Below, piece by piece: positions 26,431-33,941 of a DNA stretch of 33,941 nucleotides. Under the pieces are notes generated by a model. That model was given only the letters and a program-made list of their open reading frames with translations. It had not been told where the DNA came from and did not search any database. The translations under genes and the position numbers were made by a program. Origin of the DNA: Oscillospiraceae bacterium (lineage in GTDB: Bacteria > Bacillota > Clostridia > Oscillospirales > Ruminococcaceae); assembly GCA_028694405.1 (NCBI GenBank), contig JAQUTM010000003.1:1-33941 (forward strand), in the 5' to 3' direction. Every line of letters starts with the position of its first letter. Positions within the stretch are counted from its first letter, which is position 1.

Positions 26431-28143
26431 ATGGAAATGACAAACTTATATATAAAAAACTTGATAAAAAAGATGACGCTGGACCAAAAAGTTGGGGCAG
26501 TCCTTACACTGGGTTTTGCAGGTACGGTGCCGCGTCCGCATATTTATGAATTTGTAGAAAAATATCACTGTGGGGGGCTGCGTCTTTCTTGTGATATGCG
26601 CACCTTTGGCAGCTATGTAAACCCAAAAAGCGCTAAGGTGGTTGTTTCGGTAGAAAACGACAATGGAATTAAATATCGAGGTGATGCACCTGTTTGCACA
26701 GCCAGCGAATACAAAGCTGTTTTAGACGACTTACAGGAGGCTGCACGCAAGCGTCCGCTGGGGATTCCTTTGCATTTTTCTTATGACCAAGAAGGCGGGA
26801 CCAGTGCCGATTTTTGTTTTGGAGGCGTAAATTTATTTCCAAAGCCCATGGGGATTCGCGCTACAAATGATGCACATTTAGCCTATGAAGTGGCGTGTGC
26901 AGTGGCAAAACAAAGCAAAGCGGTTGGGTTTAACTGGATACATTCCCCCGTTCTGGACGTATGTTCTGAACCCAAAAACCCCGAAATTTATACACGCGCT
27001 TATTCAGACGATGCAGAGGTGGTTTCGGAATATGCTCTTGAAACATGCAGAGGCTTTAAGCAAGAAAACATGATTGCCACAGGCAAACACTTCCCCGGCA
27101 GAGGTCATTCTGATATAGATGCGCATTTTGAAGTGCCTGTAATTGATGTGGATTATGAAACCTTGCAAAAAAGAGAGTTACTGCCGTATAAGCGTCTGAT
27201 AGAAAAAGGTTGTTTGCCTTCTATTATGATTGCGCACAGTATCTTTCCTGCTATTGATCCCGACAATATTGCAACGGTATCAAAAAAAGTGGTTACAGGT
27301 CTTTTGCGTAATACGCTGCATTTTGACGGCGTAATTACAACAGACAGCATGACTATGGGAGCCATTGCCACTCGCTATGGCGTAGCAAATGCATGTGCTT
27401 TGGCGCTGGAAGCAGGAGCCGACTTGGTTTTGATGAAAGCAGAAACCGATTTGGTAAAAGATACTATAGATGCGATTAAAGATTTTATACATACAGGGCG
27501 CATTACAGAAATGCAATTAGAGGAAAAAGTATATCGCATTTTAAATTTAAAATACGAATACGGAATGTTTTTTGATAACACCAACCATGATGAAATGCCC
27601 GAAAAAGTTTTGCAAGACCCTGCTATTAAAAATTTGGCAAAATTGGTGGCCAGACGTTCGGTAATAGTTGCAAAACAACAGGATAGCGCATTGCCGCTTT
27701 GTGCAACCGAAAACGTATTGGTAGTGGAACAAAAGGTAAAGGGTTATAACAATACCCAGTGGCATTCCGGTATTTTATACGAAGCAATTTTAAAATACAA
27801 CCCCAAAGCCAATTATGTGGAAACATCTTACACCTACGATGAAGAGGACAAATTGCGCATTTTGGCAAAGGCACAACAAGCCGAAACCCTTGTATTTACA
27901 AACTATTTTATAAGAGGAAGCCTATGCAATAAAGACTGGCTGGCCGATTTTATCGGCAATACAAATAAAAAAGTTATTGTAGTTACCAATACGCCTTTTA
28001 ACGAGATTTCTATTCCCGAAAACGCAAGCAATGTGGTGGTTACATTTGCAACCTCACCCGAAAATATTAAAGTTACCGCAGGTGTGTTATTTGGAAAGAT
28101 ATATCCGGAGGGGGTATGGCCCATTGAAAAAGCGATACTTTGA
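26431..28143 (+). CDS. Glycoside hydrolase family 3, NagZ-like (beta-N-acetylhexosaminidase-type), no signal peptide
   Basis: DQEGGTSADF, GFNWIHSPVLDV, IATGKHFPGRGHSDIDAHFEVP, GVITTDSMTMGAI, ALEAGADLVLM. Confidence 0.88.
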   Translation: MEMTNLYIKNLIKKMTLDQKVGAVLTLGFAGTVPRPHIYEFVEKYHCGGLRLSCDMRTFGSYVNPKSAKVVVSVENDNGIKYRGDAPVCTASEYKAVLDDLQEAARKRPLGIPLHFSYDQEGGTSADFCFGGVNLFPKPMGIRATNDAHLAYEVACAVAKQSKAVGFNWIHSPVLDVCSEPKNPEIYTRAYSDDAEVVSEYALETCRGFKQENMIATGKHFPGRGHSDIDAHFEVPVIDVDYETLQKRELLPYKRLIEKGCLPSIMIAHSIFPAIDPDNIATVSKKVVTGLLRNTLHFDGVITTDSMTMGAIATRYGVANACALALEAGADLVLMKAETDLVKDTIDAIKDFIHTGRITEMQLEEKVYRILNLKYEYGMFFDNTNHDEMPEKVLQDPAIKNLAKLVARRSVIVAKQQDSALPLCATENVLVVEQKVKGYNNTQWHSGILYEAILKYNPKANYVETSYTYDEEDKLRILAKAQQAETLVFTNYFIRGSLCNKDWLADFIGNTNKKVIVVTNTPFNEISIPENASNVVVTFATSPENIKVTAGVLFGKIYPEGVWPIEKAIL

Positions 28144-29821
28144 TTTACTGAAAAATTGGTGCGACAGCTTACTGGAACTGCAGGTATGGGATACAGGACA
28201 AAAGAGATTAGACGGGGGTATTTTGTGCCCTGCCTGTATGAATATGCATGGCCGTACCTCAGAGCTGGTGTATCCGCTGCTTTATTTAGCAGAAGAAACA
28301 GGAGAAGAAAAGTATCTTGTTGGAGCAAAAAGACTGTTTGTGTGGGGCGAAAATCTTTTATGTGACGACGGCAGTATGTACAACGATGCACAAAGCAGCT
28401 GGAATGGAATTACTGTTTTTGCAGCCGCGGCTCTGTGCGAGGCTTTAGGCAAGCATGGCACGATGTTGGATAAGGATACAAAAGCGGATTGGGAAAAACG
28501 TCTTACAAAAATGGCAAAATGGATTTATAAAAATCTTACCATGGAGTTTGTAACCAACATCAATTATCATGCAGCCTGTGCAGGTGTTATGGCGCTTTTG
28601 GGTAAATATTTTGCCTATGCGCCCTATTTGCAGCGTGCAAGAGAAATGGCGGCTTCCTGCCTTGCGCATGTTACACAGGAGGGCTTACTTTATGGTGAGG
28701 GCAAGCCTATGGACAAAATAACACCAAAAGGCTGTAGACCTGTAGATATAGGGTATAACGCAGAAGAGTCGTTGCCGCTGTTATTGCTTTATGCGCGGAC
28801 AATGCAAGATGAACAGGCTTTGCGCCAAATAAAAGAAATGCTGCACCGACAGTTATTGTTTATGCTGCCTGACGGCGGCTGGGATAACAGCTTTGGCACC
28901 CGAAACTTTAAATGGAGCTATTGGGGCAGCCGTACTTCAGACGGCTGCCAACAGGCATATGGAATATGGGGCAACAAAGAGCCCGTTTTTGCAGAGGCGG
29001 CTTTGAGAAACTTGGAACAGTACAAAGCGTGTACCCACAATGGTCTATTGTATGGCGGGCGGGATTATTACCGTCATGGGGAAGCTGCGTGTATCCATCA
29101 CACATTTAGTCATGCCAAGGCGTTGGCAACTGCACTGGACGCCGGTGTTACACCATTTAAAAGATGTCAGCTGCCCTCGGATAATATGCAGCCTGTTCAA
29201 TATTATCCAACGTTAGATACCTATCGTATTCATATGGGCGATTTTATTGCTGATGTAACAGGATATGATTTTGAGTATTTAAAGGGCGGGCATACCTCCG
29301 GCGGTACGTTATCTATGCTGTGGCATAAAAAGTTAGGGCCTGTCATTATGTCTTCTATGGTGGATTATAGCTTATATGAAGCGCACAATATGCAGCTTTC
29401 CACTCAAACAGCTTGCTGCGGCAGTTTAACGCCGCGCATATTTACAGAGATAGAAGGTATCACCTATTCAAATTGCTATGATTATCAAGCTAAATTAAAT
29501 ATGCAACAAAGCCAAGCGTGCATACAGGTAATGGTAGACGGCACTTTGTGCACGGTAGACCAAAAAGCGGCGGCTGCTCCTATAGGGTACAAAATTGTTT
29601 ATACTTTTACAAAACAAAAGGTTTGTATAGAAATTCGGCTTACCTCTGCATACACAAAAAATGTGTTTTTTGCGTTGCCGCTTATAGGCAATATAAAGCC
29701 AACTGCCTCCAAAACGCAAAAACCTGTCTTTAATTTAGCGGGAGGATTTGAAGCACAAGAGCACTTATATGAATTTAACGCAGCGGGAGAACTATGTGTA
29801 GAGCTTGCTACAAGCAGTTAG
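28124..29821 (+). CDS. Uncharacterised protein, probable alpha/alpha-toroid plus beta-rich C-terminal domain (heparinase II/III-like architecture suspected)
   Basis: Likely TTG start at 28124 with ggaggggg RBS, overlapping the GH3 3' end by 20 nt. Helix-rich repeats then beta-rich C-terminus; motifs DGGILCPACMNMHGRTSELVYPLLYLAEETG, NINYHAACAGVMALLGKYF, WSYWGSRTSDGCQ. Confidence 0.6.
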   Translation: MKKRYFDLLKNWCDSLLELQVWDTGQKRLDGGILCPACMNMHGRTSELVYPLLYLAEETGEEKYLVGAKRLFVWGENLLCDDGSMYNDAQSSWNGITVFAAAALCEALGKHGTMLDKDTKADWEKRLTKMAKWIYKNLTMEFVTNINYHAACAGVMALLGKYFAYAPYLQRAREMAASCLAHVTQEGLLYGEGKPMDKITPKGCRPVDIGYNAEESLPLLLLYARTMQDEQALRQIKEMLHRQLLFMLPDGGWDNSFGTRNFKWSYWGSRTSDGCQQAYGIWGNKEPVFAEAALRNLEQYKACTHNGLLYGGRDYYRHGEAACIHHTFSHAKALATALDAGVTPFKRCQLPSDNMQPVQYYPTLDTYRIHMGDFIADVTGYDFEYLKGGHTSGGTLSMLWHKKLGPVIMSSMVDYSLYEAHNMQLSTQTACCGSLTPRIFTEIEGITYSNCYDYQAKLNMQQSQACIQVMVDGTLCTVDQKAAAAPIGYKIVYTFTKQKVCIEIRLTSAYTKNVFFALPLIGNIKPTASKTQKPVFNLAGGFEAQEHLYEFNAAGELCVELATSS

Positions 29822-29856
29822 TTAAGTTAAAATAGTTTATAAGAGGTGACTTAACT
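29820..29856 (+). repeat. Inverted repeat spanning the unknown/kinase gene junction
   Basis: AGTTAAGT (29820-29827) / ACTTAACT (29849-29856), flanking the SD gaggtg and ending 1 nt before ATG 29858. Confidence 0.6.
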
Positions 29857-29857
29857 T

Positions 29858-31531
29858 ATGAAAATGGCATTTGCTACTTTAAAAATGCGACAAAAAATTA
29901 TTGTGGTAGTGGGAATATCTGTTTTTTTGGTATGGGTTGTAGTTGTTGCGGTAGCAATGTCCGGTATGCAAAAAATTTACGATAAAAAGATAGATCGTAT
30001 TATAGGGCAAACAGTAGAGCAGACCTCAAAATATGTAAGCAGTGAATTGCAAAATATTTTAAACTTGGTGCACTATAGTGTTTTGGACGACCGTATGCAA
30101 ACAGCGCTTCGCTTAGATGTAAATAACAATCCCGCAGTGTATGCCCAAGCACAATCTGCAATCGCACCCATTTTAACCCAGCTGCAAATACAAAACGCCT
30201 TTATAGAATCCACAGGATTGGTTTTAAAGGGCGAACTGTTTTTGGGAAGTAATTATCCTATTAGCTATGACACCAATTATTTAGTAGAGCGTGCGGAACA
30301 ATCTCGGTTGGTATATTGGGCAGATGAGCCTATTTTAAATGCCAGTACCCGTCACTTGGTTCTGCCCATTGTAGTGCGGGTTCCCAGCGGAGATTTTTCC
30401 AGCGCCAACGAAGCCTACATGCTCATCAATATCGATGCAGATATATTGTTTTCTTATATACATCGCTTAGAGGAAAATTTGGAGTGCTCGTTGGTTTTAC
30501 ATAACAAAAATAATGTTATTTATGGTGATACACAGCTATTTGAAAACCGTTTTGGCAAGGACTATATAACCAATGACACCGAAATTGCCATTAATGACTG
30601 GTATATTGCCTGCATTATGGAACGAAAAGTTTTGTACGCAGACCGCAACCAAGCTATGATAAACATAATTATTATTTCTTTAGTGGTTATGAGTATGTGT
30701 ATGCTGTTAGCGGTTTATGTTGCAAAAACCATAGCAAAGCCGATTACTGCACTGAGAGAAACTACCCAGCAAATAGAACAGGGAAATTTTGCGGTTCGGG
30801 TAAACTTTACGGCTAGAGACGAAATTGGAGACTTGGGGCGCAGCTTCAATGCTATGTCTCAAAAAGTACAGGAATATATTTCTATGCTTGAAAAAGAAAA
30901 ACAGCAAGTTGAATATATGGAAGAACAAAAGCGCAAAGCGGAAATGCGTACTTTGCAGGCGCAGATAAACCCTCACTTTTTGTACAATACGTTAGACTCG
31001 CTTTATTGGTATTCTCTTTCGGGACGTAAGCAGGAGATAGGTTATATAGTAGAACATTTATCAGCTATGCTTCGCATTGGATTAAGCAAAGGCTCAGAAA
31101 CAATTTTAGTGGAAAAAGAGATAAGCCATGTAGAAAGTTATTTAAAAATTCAAAAAATTATTTTTAGCGATAAATTTGACTATACACTTTTTTATCAGCC
31201 GGAGGTGCTTCGCTACACTGTAATAAAAATATTATTACAGCCTTTAGTAGAAAACAGCTTAAATCATGGTTTAAAAGATATGGTACAAGGCGGAAAAATA
31301 GATATAAGCGTTACAATACAAGACGATTACATGGTGTTTTCGGTAACAGATAACGGCTGTGGATTTGGAAATGTGACCCCAAAGCCGTATAGGGAATTTT
31401 CGGGGTATGCTTTAAAAAATATTCAAGAAAGATTAAGGCTGCATTACGGAGAAACTGCAAGGTTAAACATTGCAGACCAAGAAGACAAAAAAACAGTTGT
31501 GACGATTTATATACCGCTAAGTAAAATGTAA
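29858..31531 (+). CDS. YesM-like sensor histidine kinase
   Basis: Two TMs, HAMP (KPITALRETTQQIEQGNFAVRVNFTARDEIGDLGRSFNAM), LQAQINPHFLYNTLDSLYW, HATPase (QPLVENSLNHGLKD, DNGCGF). Confidence 0.95.
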   Translation: MKMAFATLKMRQKIIVVVGISVFLVWVVVVAVAMSGMQKIYDKKIDRIIGQTVEQTSKYVSSELQNILNLVHYSVLDDRMQTALRLDVNNNPAVYAQAQSAIAPILTQLQIQNAFIESTGLVLKGELFLGSNYPISYDTNYLVERAEQSRLVYWADEPILNASTRHLVLPIVVRVPSGDFSSANEAYMLINIDADILFSYIHRLEENLECSLVLHNKNNVIYGDTQLFENRFGKDYITNDTEIAINDWYIACIMERKVLYADRNQAMINIIIISLVVMSMCMLLAVYVAKTIAKPITALRETTQQIEQGNFAVRVNFTARDEIGDLGRSFNAMSQKVQEYISMLEKEKQQVEYMEEQKRKAEMRTLQAQINPHFLYNTLDSLYWYSLSGRKQEIGYIVEHLSAMLRIGLSKGSETILVEKEISHVESYLKIQKIIFSDKFDYTLFYQPEVLRYTVIKILLQPLVENSLNHGLKDMVQGGKIDISVTIQDDYMVFSVTDNGCGFGNVTPKPYREFSGYALKNIQERLRLHYGETARLNIADQEDKKTVVTIYIPLSKM

Positions 31532-31541
31532 GGAGCTGTAA

Positions 31542-33140
31542 ATGTTTAATCTGGTTTTAGTAGATGATAAAAAAGATGTAGTGCAAGGCATATCCGCCGC
31601 CTTAAACTGGGAGGCAAAAGGCGTATCCATTCACTCTTTTTATAATGGTGCGGACGCTTTGGCTTACTGCCTAGAAAACCCGCCGCACATGGTAATAACG
31701 GATATTTGTATGCCTCTTATGAGTGGGCTGGATTTAGCAAAGGCCGTTTTGCAGGTGCATAAAAAAGTACGGTTTATTATTTTAACAGGATACGATGATT
31801 TTTCTTACGCAAGAGCGGCTTTGCGGTTGGGTGTAGTGGAGTATTTGTCAAAGCCTGTGCGTATTGAAACCATTGAACAGCTGGTAGATAAAGAAGTTCT
31901 TTTGGCAAAAAACAGTGTTACCGAAAATTACAATCGCGTAGAGATGTGGCGCAAATATCGCAGAAGCTTACCCTCTTTAAAAAGCAAGCTGTTACAGGAC
32001 TTGTTGAACGCCAAAGAAGAATTGAGCCAAGAAAAAATACAGGAGCGTTTTACAGAGCTGGAAATACCTTTGTCACAAGAAAATGTGGTAGCTGCCATAA
32101 TAGAGATAGACTCAATTTTGGGGGCAGAAGAAGACAGAGATGTGCTTTTTTATGCCGTGGAAAATATAAGCAAAGAAGTTTTAAGTGAACAGTATATTTG
32201 TGACAGCTTTCGGTGCGGAGAAAACAGAATTGTTTTTTTATTAAATTATCAGCCGCAGGATAACAGCATTCTTACTTATTATCAGTTGTATAACCTTTTT
32301 AGCACCATACAAACACATTGTAGAAATTTGCTGGAAAACACGGTTTCGGTGGGTGTTGGCGGCTGTCAAAAAAGCTTAAGTGAAGTTGCGCTTTCTTATA
32401 ATCAGGCTTGTTTTGCTTTGGAACAAAAGTATTTTAAAGGCAACCAAGCTTTGGTTACGCATCTTGATTTGCAAATAAGCGAAAACAGTAAAGCGGAACA
32501 CACATATTTGCTGTTACAGCAGCAAATAGATGCTTCTTTGCAAAAAAAAGATATTGAAACGTTAAAATTGCAGCTGCAAAAGCTTTTTGATGAACTGAAA
32601 AAGCCGGGGCAACAAGAGCCTGTAAAAATTCGCGAATATTTGCTGAACCTTGCGTTGCAACTGTGCAAAGAAAAAGCAATCGCAGAAAAATTCAGCTGTA
32701 TAGAAATATTGGAAGAATTTAAAAAGCAGGCTACACTGCAAGAAACCCAAGAGTGGTTTTTTGCACTGATTTCTTATTTTTTGGCGGAAACAGAAAAGCA
32801 AAAAAACGACATGACACAAAATATCTTAAAAGTAAAAAATTATATCTTTGCGCATTATGGAGAGAATATTTCGCTTAAAACAATGGCGGATTATATTTAT
32901 ATCAGCCCAACCTATCTCTCGTTTTCATTCAAAGATATATTGGGTGTAAATTTTAGCGACTATTTGGCAAGCGTGCGCATAGAAAAAGCAAAAGAGCTTT
33001 TAGAAACCACAGATTACAAGGTTTACGAAGTTTGCACTTTAGTAGGTTATAAAGATAAAAAGTATTTTTCGGATTTATTTAAAAGATATACAGGTTTTTT
33101 GCCCAAAGAGTGGAAAAGGAAGGACAGAGAAAATGAGTGA
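31542..33140 (+). CDS. YesN-like response regulator with AraC-type HTH
   Basis: Receiver LVLVDDKKDVVQGI, MVITDICMPLMSGLDL, LSKPV; C-terminal AraC HTH ISLKTMADYIYISPTYLSFSFKDILGVNFSDYLASVRIEKAKELL. Confidence 0.95.
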   Translation: MFNLVLVDDKKDVVQGISAALNWEAKGVSIHSFYNGADALAYCLENPPHMVITDICMPLMSGLDLAKAVLQVHKKVRFIILTGYDDFSYARAALRLGVVEYLSKPVRIETIEQLVDKEVLLAKNSVTENYNRVEMWRKYRRSLPSLKSKLLQDLLNAKEELSQEKIQERFTELEIPLSQENVVAAIIEIDSILGAEEDRDVLFYAVENISKEVLSEQYICDSFRCGENRIVFLLNYQPQDNSILTYYQLYNLFSTIQTHCRNLLENTVSVGVGGCQKSLSEVALSYNQACFALEQKYFKGNQALVTHLDLQISENSKAEHTYLLLQQQIDASLQKKDIETLKLQLQKLFDELKKPGQQEPVKIREYLLNLALQLCKEKAIAEKFSCIEILEEFKKQATLQETQEWFFALISYFLAETEKQKNDMTQNILKVKNYIFAHYGENISLKTMADYIYISPTYLSFSFKDILGVNFSDYLASVRIEKAKELLETTDYKVYEVCTLVGYKDKKYFSDLFKRYTGFLPKEWKRKDRENE

Positions 33141-33941
33141 TTGGGCTCAACATGTTTTTGAAAAATTAGATTTAAAATTGCAAGCCGAATGCAATCGTAT
33201 GGGGGATAAGATTCCCTACATTGCACAAAACGGACAATATATACAAGATATGCGCCAAGAGAATTTATCTTGGTGGACAAATGGATTTTGGGCAGGTATG
33301 CTTTGGCAGATGTATCACGCTACACAGAATGCTGTCTATCAGCAGCAAGCGCAAAAAACAGAAATTGAATTTGATACTGCCCTGCAAAATTTTGAAGGCT
33401 TACATCATGATGTAGGTTTTATGTGGTTACATTCTGCGGTGGCGGATTACAGACTAACGCAAAATCCGCAAAGCAGAGTGCGGGGCTTACATGCAGCAAC
33501 TTTACTGGCGGGCAGATATAACCCTATTGGTAAATTTATTCGTGCTTGGAACGGCGATAAAGTAGGGTGGATGATAATAGATTGTCTGATGAATCTTCCC
33601 TTACTGTATTGGGCACAAAGCCAAACTCAAGATAACCGATTTGGCTACATTGCACAGCAACACGCAGATACAGCCATGCGCGTGCTGTTGAGAGAAGATG
33701 GCTCTTGCAACCATATTGCTGTTTTTAATCCCGAAAGCGGAGAGGTAGAAGAACTGCCCGCAGGGCAAGGGTATGCCGAAGGCTCTGCTTGGTCAAGAGG
33801 GCAAGCATGGGCAATATATGGATTTGCGCTTTCGGCGTTACACACGGGAAAAGAGGCTTATCTTTCGGCGGCAAAAAAGGCTGCCCATTATTTTATTGCA
33901 AATATTGCCCAAACAAATTGGGTGTCTTTAGTGGATTTTCG
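33133..33941 (+). CDS. GH88-like unsaturated glucuronyl hydrolase, truncated by window end
   Basis: Open frame from ATG 33133 to the window end (missing from the ORF track): WWTNGFWAGMLW, HHDVGFMWLHSAVADYRLT, GWMIIDCLMNLPLLYWA, GQGYAEGSAWSRGQAWAIYGFALSAL. Overlaps the RR stop by 8 nt. Confidence 0.92.
   Translation, partial: MSDWAQHVFEKLDLKLQAECNRMGDKIPYIAQNGQYIQDMRQENLSWWTNGFWAGMLWQMYHATQNAVYQQQAQKTEIEFDTALQNFEGLHHDVGFMWLHSAVADYRLTQNPQSRVRGLHAATLLAGRYNPIGKFIRAWNGDKVGWMIIDCLMNLPLLYWAQSQTQDNRFGYIAQQHADTAMRVLLREDGSCNHIAVFNPESGEVEELPAGQGYAEGSAWSRGQAWAIYGFALSALHTGKEAYLSAAKKAAHYFIANIAQTNWVSLVDF

Noticed and set aside
1-33941. CRISPR arrays, prophage, toxin-antitoxin or defence systems
   Set aside because: No regularly spaced repeats, phage genes or defence-type motifs were seen; content is transport, catabolism and regulation.

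Overview
The window looks like a Firmicutes/Clostridia-type accessory region built from sugar or organic-solute uptake and catabolic modules. There are no rRNA, tRNA, CRISPR or intact mobile elements. Left to right: (1) the C-terminal part of a sigma-54-activator-like (EBP) regulator, cut by the window edge, whose AAA+ signature motifs are degenerate; (2) a minus-strand ABC importer with an SBP, two different ATPases and a fused double permease, divergent from a membrane-anchored AraC-type regulator; (3) a lone class I SAM methyltransferase; (4) a LacI regulator and an 8-gene plus-strand operon: AKR, FGGY kinase, DeoC-like aldolase, a D-psicose/tagatose 3-epimerase fused to a VOC/glyoxalase domain, and a ribose-type ABC transporter, with two matching palindromic operators; (5) a minus-strand SDR and type-B carboxylesterase pair, where the SDR appears to lack a canonical start codon; (6) a YesM/YesN-controlled glycan locus: SBP, two permeases, a GH3 enzyme, an uncharacterised large protein, a histidine kinase, an AraC-type response regulator and a GH88-like unsaturated glucuronyl hydrolase truncated by the window end and missing from the ORF track. 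The best candidates for something undescribed are the epimerase-VOC fusion pathway and the cytoplasmic GH3/unknown/GH88 pathway. All assignments come from reading motifs by eye. No database search was run.
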